DNA of 64,000 nt from Muribaculaceae bacterium (GCA_023665425.1 JAMPDX010000006.1:1-64000), one strand, 5' to 3'; positions 8,354 through 17,233 are shown, counted from the stretch's first letter. Numbers and translations are program-made. Notes: generated from the letters alone by a model not told the origin.

Positions 8354-9808
8354 TTGGCAGAAGAAACAGACATAAAGGGCAAGACGGCGCGCACGCTGAA
8401 ATGGAACACCATAGACCGCTTCAGCTCGCAAATCCTGTATGCCATAACCGGCATAATTCTTGCCAATGTGCTCCCGAAGGAGGACTTCGGCCTTGTGGGC
8501 GCCATCCTCGTGTTTCAAGCCTTCGCCACAATATTTGTTGATAGCGGCTTCGGCAGCGCGTTGTTGCAGAAAAAAACGCCCGACGATCGCGATTACAGTA
8601 CCGTCTTTTGGTTCAACCTCATTGTAGCTGTCGGCCTGTATCTTATACTGTTTATTGCCGCCCCGGTGCTTGCCGACATTTTTAAAGACGAGCGTATAAT
8701 ACCATTAAGCCGAGTAATGTTTCTCAGCTTTGTAATCAACGGGTTAGGCATAATCCAGACCAACCTGCTGATGAAGGCTATGACTGTGCGTCGCTTGGCA
8801 GTGTCGAATATATGTGCACTGTCTGTGAGTGGGGCTGCCGGTATATGGCTCGCGATAGCCGGTTATGGTGCCTGGTCGCTAGTGTGGCAGACAATTATCT
8901 TGGCCGTGGTACGCACCATATGGCTATGGGTTGCATCGCACTGGAGACCTATGCTATGTTTCAGTATTGAGTCTATTAAAAGCATCTTTAGGGTGGGAAT
9001 GGGAGTATTCTCAACCTCTTTTCTCAACACCGTCTTTCTGAACATCTATCCTTTTATCATCGGCGCCTGGTATAGCCTTGTCGCCTTGGGAGACTATACG
9101 CAGGCAGACAAGTGGAGCAAGATGGGAAGTGCATCTCTCTCGCAGATATTTATGGCCACCTTTGTGCCCCTTCTCTCCCGCTATCAAGACGACAACGAGC
9201 AATATGTGCGCACCATGAAGCAACTCAACCGCCTGAGTGCCTGTCTGGTATTCCCCTTCATGGGAGGGCTCGCCATAATGGCTCCCGCTATCTTTCACAC
9301 CCTATTTGGTACCAAATGGGATAGCGCAATTATTCTTTTTCAAATACTCGTGGTGCGCGGTGCTCTCACTGTGCTGTGCACCCTCTATAACAACTATCTG
9401 CTCTCTTTGGGCTATGCCCGCAGTCTGGTTATAATCGAGGTCGTAAAGGATGTTGCCACCGTCATAGCCATTTTTGCCACCGTTTGGCTACATTCGGTTA
9501 CATGGCTTGTCTTGGGACAATTGATAGCCGGCATATTCACTTGGATTGCTGTGCTTTGGATTACGCGCCGGGCTACCGGCTACAGCTATGGCACACTCAC
9601 AGCCGGCATGACACCATACCTGCTGTTGAGCCTCATCGCTATGGTCGGCGCATGGTTGGCCGCAGGACTATCGCTTTCTCCTATTCTCACCCTATTTGTA
9701 CAAACAGCCGTGGGGCTTATTATATATATCGGTGTGTTGGCCATGCTCAAGGACCCGGTGCTCCGGGAGGCGGCAACCTATCTGAAGCCCGGGCACAAAC
9801 GGGCGTGA
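8354..9808 (+). CDS. Polysaccharide / lipid-linked oligosaccharide flippase (MOP superfamily, Wzx-like)
   Basis: 484 aa integral membrane protein with about 12-14 hydrophobic segments. The N-terminus matches the family pattern TLKWNTIDRFSSQILYAI ... ILANVLPKEDFGLVG, and the middle shows GDYTQADKWSKMGSASL. It should move undecaprenyl- or lipid-linked glycans across the inner membrane. The start appears to be TTG at 8354: the alignable N-terminus begins at once (AEETDIKGKTARTLKWN), and the first in-frame ATG comes more than 100 codons later. It lies within the rightward unit that starts at 5333. Its substrate is not visible, and no other polysaccharide genes are adjacent. Confidence 0.87.
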   Translation: MAEETDIKGKTARTLKWNTIDRFSSQILYAITGIILANVLPKEDFGLVGAILVFQAFATIFVDSGFGSALLQKKTPDDRDYSTVFWFNLIVAVGLYLILFIAAPVLADIFKDERIIPLSRVMFLSFVINGLGIIQTNLLMKAMTVRRLAVSNICALSVSGAAGIWLAIAGYGAWSLVWQTIILAVVRTIWLWVASHWRPMLCFSIESIKSIFRVGMGVFSTSFLNTVFLNIYPFIIGAWYSLVALGDYTQADKWSKMGSASLSQIFMATFVPLLSRYQDDNEQYVRTMKQLNRLSACLVFPFMGGLAIMAPAIFHTLFGTKWDSAIILFQILVVRGALTVLCTLYNNYLLSLGYARSLVIIEVVKDVATVIAIFATVWLHSVTWLVLGQLIAGIFTWIAVLWITRRATGYSYGTLTAGMTPYLLLSLIAMVGAWLAAGLSLSPILTLFVQTAVGLIIYIGVLAMLKDPVLREAATYLKPGHKRA

Positions 9809-9858
9809 TGCGAGATACATATTCAACTCTTTATTAGATATCTTAACAACTAAATAAA

Positions 9859-10884
9859 ATGGCACAATTATCTATGCAAAAACTTGGCAAAGCGCTCTAC
9901 TGGGTGATGTTGCTTATTATGCTCATCCCCTATGAAGCGTTTTCCTCAAATGGCGACCCACTCATCACTCCGGCGGTAGCGCTATTTCTTGGCCTCATCT
10001 TCGCCTTCGTATTTGGCACTCCTTGCCCTAAATTCAACAAGAAACTATCTAAATATCTGCTTCAGGCCTCAGTTGTTGGACTCGGCTTTGGTATGAACCT
10101 CATCAAATCATTGCAGAGTGGCGCTGACGGCATGCTCTTCACCATCATCAGCGTGGCTGTTGTGATGTTTGCCGGTGTAATCTTGGGCAAGACACTTAAA
10201 ATCAACGAAAAGAGCAGCTATCTGATATCTTCCGGCACAGCGATATGCGGAGGTAGTGCAATAGCCGCTGTTGGCCCCGTGCTCAAGGCCAATGAGCATG
10301 AGATGGCCGTCAGCTTGGGAGTCATCTTCATACTCAATGCCATAGCACTGTTTATCTTCCCTCCGCTGGGACATTACTTCGATATGAGCCAGACACAATT
10401 CGGCACATGGGCCGCTATTGCGATACACGACACCTCATCAGTAGTGGGCGCCGGCGATGCCTACGGCCCGGAGGCGTGCGAGATAGCAACCCTCATCAAG
10501 TGCACACGAGCCCTGTGGATTATCCCCTTGGCCTTCTTCACCATGTGGTATTTCGGTCGCAAACAGAGAGCTGCTGCCGCCCCGGGAGAAAAGCGAAAGG
10601 TCAACATTCCCTGGTTTATATTCTACTTTGTCCTGGCCATGATTATCAACACATATACCCCTTCCGTGATTGACGGTGCACCGCTTGAGGTTGTGCAGAA
10701 TATATACTCCATAATCGTAGCATGCGCCAAGAAGGCCCTTGTCCTTGTCCTCTTCGCCATAGGTGCCAGCTTGTCTCTTTCCGTTGTGCGCAAGGTGGGA
10801 GCCAAGCCACTGCTGCTTGCCATCCTGCTGTGGGTCATCATCGGTGTCTCCTCCTTCTTCGTAGTCATGGCCACCATTGACTAA
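9859..10884 (+). CDS. YeiH-family putative sulfate/anion exporter (Cons_hypoth698)
   Basis: 341 aa, about 10 transmembrane segments. Family motifs are seen: LQASVVGLGFGMNL, SSGTAICGGSAIAAVGPV, AIHDTSSVVGAGDAYG, ATLIKCTRALWIIPLA, and a final LVLFAIGASLSLSVVRKVG. Members are predicted inner-membrane transporters, and a role in sulfate or sulfonate export has been proposed; the substrate here is not shown. It is probably the last gene of the rightward unit, and is followed 16 nt later by a perfect 29-bp hairpin. There is no adjacent LysR-type regulator of the kind seen with E. coli yeiH. Confidence 0.88.
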   Translation: MAQLSMQKLGKALYWVMLLIMLIPYEAFSSNGDPLITPAVALFLGLIFAFVFGTPCPKFNKKLSKYLLQASVVGLGFGMNLIKSLQSGADGMLFTIISVAVVMFAGVILGKTLKINEKSSYLISSGTAICGGSAIAAVGPVLKANEHEMAVSLGVIFILNAIALFIFPPLGHYFDMSQTQFGTWAAIAIHDTSSVVGAGDAYGPEACEIATLIKCTRALWIIPLAFFTMWYFGRKQRAAAAPGEKRKVNIPWFIFYFVLAMIINTYTPSVIDGAPLEVVQNIYSIIVACAKKALVLVLFAIGASLSLSVVRKVGAKPLLLAILLWVIIGVSSFFVVMATID

Positions 10885-10900
10885 CCTTTCCTCAACATAA

Positions 10901-10963
10901 CAATAGCAACCATACACAAAAAGTCGCCTTCATCAGGCGACTTTTTGTGTATGGTTGCTATTG
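10901..10963. terminator. Perfect 29-bp bidirectional hairpin terminator
   Basis: The left arm 10901-10929 is an exact reverse complement of 10935-10963, with a 5-nt loop (TCATC). The arms contain an internal A-run/T-run (CAAAAAGTCGCCT / AGGCGACTTTTTG), so a U-tract exists in both directions inside the stem. It separates the rightward yeiH gene from the converging TonB-domain gene (stop at 10967, 3 nt away). Confidence 0.9.
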
Positions 10964-10966
10964 CTC

Positions 10967-11326
10967 TTAGTTGGAGAGACGGAATTTTACGGGGAGTGTA
11001 GCTTCGGAGCTTACGGGAGTACCGGCATCGTCGGTGGCCGGGGTCCAGTTGGGCATATTCTTGACAATGCGAACGGCCTCAGCTTCGAGATCCGGGTCGA
11101 GTGGACGTGCCACTTTGACGTTGCTTATGCTGCCATCTGTGCCGACTACAAACAGCACGGTGACAGTCCCTTCAATACCGTTGTCTCTCGCAAAAGCGGG
11201 ATATACCACGTTGGCGTTCAGATAGTCGCTCAAGGCCTCCTGCCCACCGGGGAAGGTGGCCGGAGTAGCGGCATATACACCGGCAGATACGGCTGCCAAG
11301 GCTATTGTCAGCAATAAGTGTTTCAT
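10967..11326 (-). CDS. Small secreted TonB C-terminal-domain protein
   Basis: 119 aa. A signal peptide (MKHLLLTIALAAVSAGVYA) is followed by a single TonB C-terminal domain: FPGGQEALSDYLNANVVYPAFARDNG, then GTVTVLFVVGTDGSISNVKVARP and PVKFRLSN. Normal TonB has an N-terminal membrane anchor and a proline-rich spacer; both are missing, so this is a stand-alone domain of the kind common in Bacteroidetes. It may bind TonB boxes or peptidoglycan, but no function can be assigned. The start at 11326 is chosen because it creates the signal peptide; 43 upstream codons in the same frame lie inside a repeat element. That element occupies the whole gap back to frr. Confidence 0.85.
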   Translation of the reverse strand: MKHLLLTIALAAVSAGVYAATPATFPGGQEALSDYLNANVVYPAFARDNGIEGTVTVLFVVGTDGSISNVKVARPLDPDLEAEAVRIVKNMPNWTPATDDAGTPVSSEATLPVKFRLSN

Positions 11327-11330
11327 AGCT

Positions 11331-11706
11331 CTTAGACCCCATCTTATAAAATTTTTAAGGCTTAGGGGCGGTTTTGGGCGAAGGATTTTTGCAAGTTGAG
11401 GATGGAGCAATGCGGGGATTGCGACTGACGAGACTTGGCGAAAATCACCGGCCAAAACCGGACCGCTACTAACTTTAAAACATTTTACATGATTCCCGGG
11501 TATTTGTTAAATATTAATTATTTTTTGTTAATAATCTCTTAGGAAGGTTATTTTAGTAATAAAGTTACCTTTTATCTCACATCCTTGGGCTCTTTTTGTC
11601 CTTTGGCTCAGTCACATAGCTCGTTATGCTCCTTCGCCTACAGACCAAAAATAGCTGCAAGGCTGCGACCCCTAAGCCATAAAAATTTTATGGGATGGGG
11701 TCTTAG
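11331..11706. repeat. Inverted-repeat element X1 between frr and the TonB-domain gene
   Basis: The ends are inverted copies of a roughly 38-bp sequence (11331-11368 and 11669-11706; about 4 mismatches). Each end holds a hairpin of the form GACCCC ... CATAAAA/TTTTATG ... GGGGTC. Internal to each end is a further stretch of weaker similarity, containing ATTTTTG, GGAGCA and TGACTGA. One copy of the internal part also aligns with element X2 at 32165-32358 (TTTTGCAAGT, GGAG, TATGCGGG or AATGCGGG, ACTTGGC). The right end contains the frr stop codon. No reading frame of note and no consensus promoter were found inside. Confidence 0.65.
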
Positions 11707-12260
11707 ACCGTGAGAATCTCTTTCTCCTTGGCGGCAAAGAGTTCGTCAATTTTCTTCATGTACTTGTCGTGGAGCTTCTGCACATCATTCTCGGCATCCT
11801 TCTCCACATCCTCGCTCAGGCCCTTCTTGATTTCTTTCTTCAGGCCATCGATAGCCTCACGGCGAGCGTTGCGTACACTCACTTTTGCATTCTCTGCCTC
11901 ACCCTTGCTTTGCTTAACGAGTTGCTTACGGCGGTCCTCAGTAAGAGGGGGGATACAGATGCGTATTACCTCGCCGTTATTTTCGGGAGTGACACCGAGC
12001 TCAGAATTAATAATAGCCTTCTCTATCTCCTTGAACATGGACTTCTCCCAGGGAGTGATAGCGATAGTTCGGGCATCGGGCACACTGACATTGGCCACAT
12101 TGCTGATAGGAGCCTGTGAGCCATAGTAGTCTACTTTGATGCCATCGAGCAGACGGGCACTTGCCTTGCCGGCACGGATATGAGACAGTGTGTCATCCAG
12201 ATATTCGACTGCGAGAGTCATGTTGTCTTCTGCATTCTGCAGGTATTCAGATACTTCCAT
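11703..12260 (-). CDS. frr: Ribosome recycling factor
   Basis: 185 aa, the normal length. It releases 70S ribosomes from mRNA after termination together with EF-G. Seen: an N-terminal helix ([20 protein letters not shown]), the signature [19 protein letters not shown], then [37 protein letters not shown] and [13 protein letters not shown] with the long C-terminal helix. It follows pyrH with a 31-nt gap on the same strand, the usual pyrH-frr pairing in bacteria. Confidence 0.97.
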   Translation of the reverse strand: MEVSEYLQNAEDNMTLAVEYLDDTLSHIRAGKASARLLDGIKVDYYGSQAPISNVANVSVPDARTIAITPWEKSMFKEIEKAIINSELGVTPENNGEVIRICIPPLTEDRRKQLVKQSKGEAENAKVSVRNARREAIDGLKKEIKKGLSEDVEKDAENDVQKLHDKYMKKIDELFAAKEKEILTV

Positions 12261-12291
12261 ACTGTAAGGTGTTGGTAGATTATTATTCGTG

Positions 12292-12999
12292 TTAGGGATG
12301 TACGAGTGTGCCGATGGGCTCTCCGTTCATCATTTTTGCCAGGTTGCCCTTCACGTCCATATTAAAGACATAGATAGGCATACCGTTCTCTTTCGCCAAG
12401 GCGGTGGCGGTGACATCCATCACTTTCAGCCCGCGATTGATTACTTCGTCGTATGAAATCTCATCGAAGCGGGTAGCTGTGGGGTCTTTCTCCGGGTCTG
12501 CCGTATAGACACCGTCCACACGTGTGCCTTTGAGCATGACATCTGCCTCGGTCTCAATGGCACGGAGCGCAGAGCCGGTGTCTGTTGTGAAGAAGGGATT
12601 GCCGGTGCCGCATGAAATGATAGCCACTTTGCCCTGCTTCATGGCTTCAATAGCTCTCCACTTGGAGTAATGCTCACCTATGGGGTGCATATCAATCGCT
12701 GTGAGTACGCGGCTGGGCTGCCCGATAGCTTCAAGTGCCGAGCTCAAGGCAAGGGAGTTGATGACTGTGGCCAACATACCCATCTGGTCACCTTTTACAC
12801 GGTCAAAGCCCTTAGCCGCTCCCTGCATGCCGCGGAAGATGTTGCCACCTCCTATAACGATGCTTATCTCCACACCTTGTGAGGCAATCTCCTTAATCTG
12901 CTCGGCGTAGTCATTAAGACGCTGTGGATCAATACCATAGCCCTGCGCGCCCATCAGTGACTCACCTGATAGTTTGAGTAATATGCGTTTAAACTTCAT
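12292..12999 (-). CDS. pyrH: UMP kinase
   Basis: 235 aa, cytosolic homohexamer family, phosphorylates UMP to UDP. Visible: [14 protein letters not shown] (phosphate-binding N-terminus), [42 protein letters not shown] and [19 protein letters not shown]. The start at 12999 is chosen over an upstream ATG at 13044, because the upstream 15 codons overlap the promoter (13022-13053). First gene of a pyrH-frr operon. Confidence 0.97.
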   Translation of the reverse strand: MKFKRILLKLSGESLMGAQGYGIDPQRLNDYAEQIKEIASQGVEISIVIGGGNIFRGMQGAAKGFDRVKGDQMGMLATVINSLALSSALEAIGQPSRVLTAIDMHPIGEHYSKWRAIEAMKQGKVAIISCGTGNPFFTTDTGSALRAIETEADVMLKGTRVDGVYTADPEKDPTATRFDEISYDEVINRGLKVMDVTATALAKENGMPIYVFNMDVKGNLAKMMNGEPIGTLVHP

Positions 13000-13021
13000 A
13001 GTGTACAGTTTTTTCAATTCA

Positions 13022-13053
13022 CAAAAGTACTTCTTTTGAGGCAATTCTGCAAA
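13022..13053 (-). promoter_or_regulatory. Promoter of the pyrH-frr operon
   Basis: Reading leftward: TTTG (13053-13050), a 20-bp spacer, then TACTTTTG (13029-13022). Exact consensus. It sits between the upp stop and the pyrH start and leaves a leader of about 20 nt. Confidence 0.8.
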
Positions 13054-13068
13054 TTTTAAACTAAAGTA

Positions 13069-13728
13069 TTATGATTTTTCGCCAAAAGCAAGGTCGCCGG
13101 CGTCGCCAAGACCGGGGATAATATAAGAGTGGGCATTGATCTCAGGGTCGATAACACCTATCCAGAGTGTCGTCTTATCTGCCGGGAATGTCTTGACGAT
13201 GTAATCTACAGCAGCTTGCGATGCAATCACTGAAGCCACATGGATATGTTTTGGCTCACCTTTACTCAAAAGGGCACGATAACCAAGCTCCATGGATGCA
13301 CCGGTGGCAAGCATGGGGTCTACGAGCATGAGCACTTTGCCATCAATGTTCGGAGATGCCAGATACTCGATGAGCACATCAAATGTGTCGGCATTCTTCT
13401 CGCGATACTTTCTGTAAGCACTCACGAAGGCATTCTCGGCTCTGTCATAGAAGTTGAGAAACCCCTGATGTAACGGCAAGCCGGCGCGCAGGATTGTGCC
13501 TATCACAATATCATCTGCAATGGTCTGGCAGGTGGCAGTGCCAAGTGGAGTTGGGGTCTCTACATCCTTATAGTTAAGGCGTTTTGATATTTCGTATGCC
13601 ATTATCTCACCTATGCGCTCCAGATTGTGGCGGAAACGCATACGGTCTTGCTGTATGCCGGTGTCTCGCAGCTCAAGCATATACCGGCTTACCAGTGATG
13701 GTGTTTGTGCAAAATTTATAATCTCCAT
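13069..13728 (-). CDS. upp: Uracil phosphoribosyltransferase
   Basis: 219 aa. Salvage enzyme converting uracil plus PRPP to UMP. Seen: TGIQQDRMRFRHNLERIG, ILRAGLPLHQGFLNFYDRAE, the PRPP-binding loop MLVDPMLATGASM, IHVASVIASQAAVDY and the C-terminal PGLGDAGDLAFG uracil-binding loop. It lies 19 nt after ribF on the same strand, so it is probably co-transcribed. UMP made here feeds PyrH, which is encoded next. Confidence 0.96.
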   Translation of the reverse strand: MEIINFAQTPSLVSRYMLELRDTGIQQDRMRFRHNLERIGEIMAYEISKRLNYKDVETPTPLGTATCQTIADDIVIGTILRAGLPLHQGFLNFYDRAENAFVSAYRKYREKNADTFDVLIEYLASPNIDGKVLMLVDPMLATGASMELGYRALLSKGEPKHIHVASVIASQAAVDYIVKTFPADKTTLWIGVIDPEINAHSYIIPGLGDAGDLAFGEKS

Positions 13729-13747
13729 ATATTGTCAATGTTTTCTA

Positions 13748-14677
13748 TCAGTTGAGTGTCGCTGTCGTTTTTATAACTTGGGCATCAAGCTCCAATTGCG
13801 CCTTCAGTTGCTCAATAGAGTCAAACTTCTTTTCATCACGCACACGCCCCTTAAAGTGTAAACGCACACGGTGGTCATAAAGGTCGTTATCAAAGTTAAA
13901 AATATGTGTTTCGATACGCAGCTCCGGCTTGCCCGATGCCACCGTGGGGCGATAACCTATATTGGTCATGGATGGCATAAAAATGCCCGTTTCATCGATA
14001 CTGACCATCGATGAATACACTCCTGCCGGGGGGATTAATTGTTCATGATGAAGCGGGCGTATATTAGCTGTGGGATAACCCAATTCTCGCCCCAACGCAT
14101 CTCCGTGGACTACGGTGCCTTCAAACCCATAAGCATAGCCTAACAGGGCGTTGCCGGCATCAATATTCCCGGCCAACAGCTGACGTCTTACGGCTGATGA
14201 GCTCACACCGGGCAGACAGCGAGCTTCTATCACTTTCATTCCCAACTGACGACCTATCTTTTGGTAATAATCAAAGCCATTTTCTCGATCGCTGCCGAAG
14301 TGGTTATCATAACCGACAATGATCGATTTAACCTCCATTTCATCGGATAATTTGCGCAAAAATTCGGCCGATGTCTCCCTGCGGGTCTGCTCTGTGAAGG
14401 ATAGTTTCCTCACCTCTATCCCTTCGCGTTGTATCATGATGCGCCGCTGCTCGAAGTCGCATAATTGAGGAGGCACTTTGTCGGGCCGCACAAGGGTGAG
14501 CGGATGCGGGTCGAGCACCATGGCGAGTGGGCGTAAACCTGCCCGATGGGCTTCCTCCCGCAATTGCCTCAACAAGTATAGATGGCCGCTGTGCACCCCA
14601 TCAAATGTACCCACAGTGGCGATATACCCTTCGGCTATCTCCGCATTGTTGTTTTTATCAATTTCTGCCGATTTCAT
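13748..14677 (-). CDS. ribF: Bifunctional riboflavin kinase / FAD synthetase
   Basis: 309 aa, normal for RibF. The N-terminal adenylyltransferase domain has ATVGTFDGVHSGHLYLL (HxGH-type), GYDNHFGSDRENG and SSSAVRRQL. The C-terminal flavokinase domain has GRELGYPTANI (PTAN, Mg-ATP binding), PPAGVYSSMV, MTNIGYRPTV and ETHIFNFDNDLYDH with the catalytic Glu. It makes FMN and then FAD in the cytosol. It lies 11 nt after the HAD gene and 19 nt before upp, so a three-gene unit is likely. Confidence 0.95.
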   Translation of the reverse strand: MKSAEIDKNNNAEIAEGYIATVGTFDGVHSGHLYLLRQLREEAHRAGLRPLAMVLDPHPLTLVRPDKVPPQLCDFEQRRIMIQREGIEVRKLSFTEQTRRETSAEFLRKLSDEMEVKSIIVGYDNHFGSDRENGFDYYQKIGRQLGMKVIEARCLPGVSSSAVRRQLLAGNIDAGNALLGYAYGFEGTVVHGDALGRELGYPTANIRPLHHEQLIPPAGVYSSMVSIDETGIFMPSMTNIGYRPTVASGKPELRIETHIFNFDNDLYDHRVRLHFKGRVRDEKKFDSIEQLKAQLELDAQVIKTTATLN

Positions 14678-14688
14678 CGATATTTTTA

Positions 14689-15312
14689 TTAAACAAGCTC
14701 TAAGATTTCTGTGAACTCAACTCCCGGGGAGACAAGAGCCGCATCGATACCACACTCGCGCGCTGCCTGACAATTCACCTCAGAGTCATCAAGGAAGAGG
14801 GTATCCTTGCCGTCAAGATGATATCGGCGTTTCAATATCTCAAAAATCTCTGCTTTGGGCTTGCATACTTTTTCTTGAAACGATAATATCTCACCATCGA
14901 AGTAATCGCGGATGGACAAGCCCTCTTGTCGGAACAGCCGGTCTATCACACCATGATACATAATCGGGTTGGTGTTAGAGAGCACATATAGCTTCTTGCC
15001 GGCGGCTCGCAGTTCACGCAATGCCTTAAGGCGAGATACAGGCAAACCAATTATAAATGAGTCTATTGCTCTTGTGAGCTGTTCATCTGTGACCGGCACA
15101 CTCGCCATAGCCCTTATCACATCAAAAAAGCCCCCTGCCGAAAGTGTGCCCTGCTCGAGAGCTAAAAAATCTCCGCTTTGCACATATAAATCAAGTAGTT
15201 TGGCAGCATCTTTCAGGCCGAGCTTCAGCAGGTTATCAACACAGGTATCGCGATTTATATTCAAAACCACGCCACCCAAATCAAACACTATATTACAATA
15301 TTTTGTTAACAT
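14689..15312 (-). CDS. HAD-superfamily hydrolase (HAD-IA, YihX-like)
   Basis: 207 aa. All HAD motifs are visible: motif I VFDLGGVVLNIN with nucleophile Asp (the +2 residue is Gly instead of Asp, as in some HAD-IA members), motif II LYVLSNTNPIMY, motif III lysine in KVCKPKAEIF, and motif IV TLFLDDSEVN. The helical cap is residues about 20-85. Predicted soluble phosphatase acting on a small phosphorylated metabolite; alpha-D-glucose-1-phosphatase-like activity is possible by family only. The stop codon lies in a short sequence shared with positions 37-58. It is probably the first gene of an operon with ribF and upp. A -7-like TAAATTTG is at 15372-15365, but no clear -33 box was found. Confidence 0.88.
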   Translation of the reverse strand: MLTKYCNIVFDLGGVVLNINRDTCVDNLLKLGLKDAAKLLDLYVQSGDFLALEQGTLSAGGFFDVIRAMASVPVTDEQLTRAIDSFIIGLPVSRLKALRELRAAGKKLYVLSNTNPIMYHGVIDRLFRQEGLSIRDYFDGEILSFQEKVCKPKAEIFEILKRRYHLDGKDTLFLDDSEVNCQAARECGIDAALVSPGVEFTEILELV

Positions 15313-15389
15313 ATCAGAACAGTTCGTTTCTTATGAACACCCTCTACTAGAAGTTTTGCAACTGCAAATTTACATAAAAATTCTCGACA

Positions 15390-15421
15390 TTTGTTGATGT
15401 CCTGCTTTTTTTCTATTTTTG
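15390..15421 (+). promoter_or_regulatory. Promoter of pfkA
   Basis: TTTG 15390-15393, a 20-bp spacer, and TATTTTTG 15414-15421. Exact consensus, with a leader of about 33 nt before the ATG at 15459. Confidence 0.8.
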
Positions 15422-15458
15422 TAGTCAGATAGTTTTATTTACCGCAAATATTTGAGAT

Positions 15459-16439
15459 ATGACTAAAATTAAATCTGTGGGCATATTGACATCCGGGGGT
15501 GATGCTCCGGGTATGAATGCCGCCATCCGCGCCGTGACACGTGCGGCAATATTCGCCGGCTTCAAGGTGTTTGGCATTTACCGTGGTTACAAAGGGCTAA
15601 TCACCGATGAAATCGAAGAATTTTCAACTCAGAACGTTTCTAACATTATACAGAGGGGTGGCACCATTCTCAAGACAGCACGCTGCAAGGAGTTTCAGAC
15701 AGAAGAAGGTCGACAGTGCGCATACGATGTGCTCAGGCGCCACGAGATAGATGCTCTTGTGGTCATCGGCGGTGACGGCTCACTCACCGGAGCACGCATC
15801 TTCGGCAATGAGTTCTCTTTCCCCATCGTCGGCCTGCCGGGCACCATCGACAATGATTTGTATGGCACCGACTCCACAATCGGCTATGATACGGCGCTGA
15901 ACACTATCATGGAGTGTGTCGACAAGATCCGCGACACAGCCACCAGCCATGAGCGCCTGTTCTTCATTGAAGTAATGGGACGCGATGCCGGCTTCCTCGC
16001 CCTCAACGGCGCCATAGCCTCCGGAGCAGAGGCTGCAATCATCCCGGAGATATCCACCGAGAACGACCAGCTGGCCGACCTCATACAGTCAGGCTTCCGA
16101 AAAAGCAAGAATTCATCGATAGTTTTAGTAGCCGAAAGCCCCCTTACCGGCGGTGCTATGGGCCTTGCAGAGCGTGTCAAGAATGAGTATCCGCAATATG
16201 ATGTGCGTGTCACCATTCTGGGCCACTTGCAGCGTGGCGGTTCGCCCACGGCCTACGACCGTATCCTGGCCTCACGCATGGGCTCAGCCGCTGTCGATGC
16301 GCTGCTCGACGACCAGCGCAATGTGATGATTGGTGTCAAGAATGACGAAATCGTCTATGTGCCGTTCACCAAAGCAATCAAGAATGACAAGCCCATTAAT
16401 CGCGAGCTTTTAGCCACTTTGCGCCGCCTTTCTATCTAA
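15459..16439 (+). CDS. pfkA: ATP-dependent 6-phosphofructokinase
   Basis: 326 aa, the standard bacterial length. Commits fructose-6-phosphate to glycolysis. Seen: [19 protein letters not shown] (ATP-binding N-terminus), [14 protein letters not shown] (GGDGS marks ATP rather than PPi dependence), [13 protein letters not shown] with catalytic Asp, [14 protein letters not shown] (MGR) and [23 protein letters not shown]. It is transcribed alone from its own promoter and ends at a hairpin shared with the converging gene. Together with fbaA it gives two consecutive glycolytic steps in the window. Confidence 0.97.
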   Translation: MTKIKSVGILTSGGDAPGMNAAIRAVTRAAIFAGFKVFGIYRGYKGLITDEIEEFSTQNVSNIIQRGGTILKTARCKEFQTEEGRQCAYDVLRRHEIDALVVIGGDGSLTGARIFGNEFSFPIVGLPGTIDNDLYGTDSTIGYDTALNTIMECVDKIRDTATSHERLFFIEVMGRDAGFLALNGAIASGAEAAIIPEISTENDQLADLIQSGFRKSKNSSIVLVAESPLTGGAMGLAERVKNEYPQYDVRVTILGHLQRGGSPTAYDRILASRMGSAAVDALLDDQRNVMIGVKNDEIVYVPFTKAIKNDKPINRELLATLRRLSI

Positions 16440-16468
16440 AAATATAGGGAGGACTTGCACAAGTAACT

Positions 16469-16510
16469 AAAATGCCCTGAACGCACTAAAACCGGCGTTC
16501 AGGGCATTTT
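16469..16510. terminator. Bidirectional terminator between pfkA and the OMP gene
   Basis: A perfect 16-bp stem, AAAATGCCCTGAACGC (16469-16484) with GCGTTCAGGGCATTTT (16495-16510), 10-nt loop. T-runs follow in both directions (TTTTATTTTTTC on the + side). It lies between two convergent genes. Confidence 0.9.
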
Positions 16511-16529
16511 ATTTTTTCTACCCTACAGA

Positions 16530-17207
16530 TTAGAAATCATATCCCACTGTGAAGGTCCAAGCCTTGTTGCGCCCTCCTCCATTCTTCCACACGGCACAAG
16601 CGCCACTCTCATAGTGGATTCCCAAATAGTAATGCTCCAGTATAGTCACGCCAGAACCCATCTTGAATCCGAGGTCAAACTTCTTGCGATTATCAAAATA
16701 GCCATCCTTGTAGTCGCGCGACACAAGCCCTACCTCTTGTGTGCCTTTGTCAGAGCCTGAAAGTCCAAAATTGAAGTACGGACCGAATTCAATACTCCAT
16801 TTAACATTCTCATTCGGATACATATTGAATATTCCCATAACAGGCACTAAAAAAGAGCGGCTGAGGGTATGGCCATATTCATGCACATTGGGGGCATTAT
16901 CCACACCGATTTGGGGGATAACATAGCTATAGTTATGACTTCTGCTCTGGAAGAAGAAGCCCGGTTGGATACTTAAGGCGTTGTTAAAATTAAGATTAAT
17001 CACGGCGCCGGCATCAAAACCCGTACCCCAAGAGTCGAGGTTGGCACGAGAGATATCCCCTCCACGGGTGGCATTGGCGGTATTGAAGCCTACGCGGACA
17101 CCAACATTGATAAACTTGTCAGCTTCATCAGTATCAATCCACTCCTGTGCGGAAGTGCCCAACGCGGCTGTCAAGCATAGGGCTGTAACAAAATGTTTTA
17201 GTTTCAT
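16530..17207 (-). CDS. Outer membrane beta-barrel protein (PF13568-like porin family)
   Basis: 225 aa. A signal peptide (MKLKHFVTALCLTAALGTSAQ) is followed by a small barrel with alternating hydrophobic/polar strands: NVGVRVGFNTANATRG near the start, ALSIQPGFFFQSRSHNY, KWSIEFGPYFNFGLSG, FDLGFKMGSGVTILEHYYLG and the terminal aromatic WTFTVGYDF typical of Omp85-inserted proteins. The GVRVGFN ... start is characteristic of PF13568-type proteins. No specific substrate can be inferred. The start at 17207 is preferred over 17219 because it opens the signal peptide. It lies 26 nt after queA; that gap contains a leader sequence (AAATTGAGTAGCCAC-ATG) almost identical to the one before the start at 32164. 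Confidence 0.85.
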   Translation of the reverse strand: MKLKHFVTALCLTAALGTSAQEWIDTDEADKFINVGVRVGFNTANATRGGDISRANLDSWGTGFDAGAVINLNFNNALSIQPGFFFQSRSHNYSYVIPQIGVDNAPNVHEYGHTLSRSFLVPVMGIFNMYPNENVKWSIEFGPYFNFGLSGSDKGTQEVGLVSRDYKDGYFDNRKKFDLGFKMGSGVTILEHYYLGIHYESGACAVWKNGGGRNKAWTFTVGYDF

Positions 17208-17233
17208 GTGGCTACTCAATTTAAGAGCTTATG

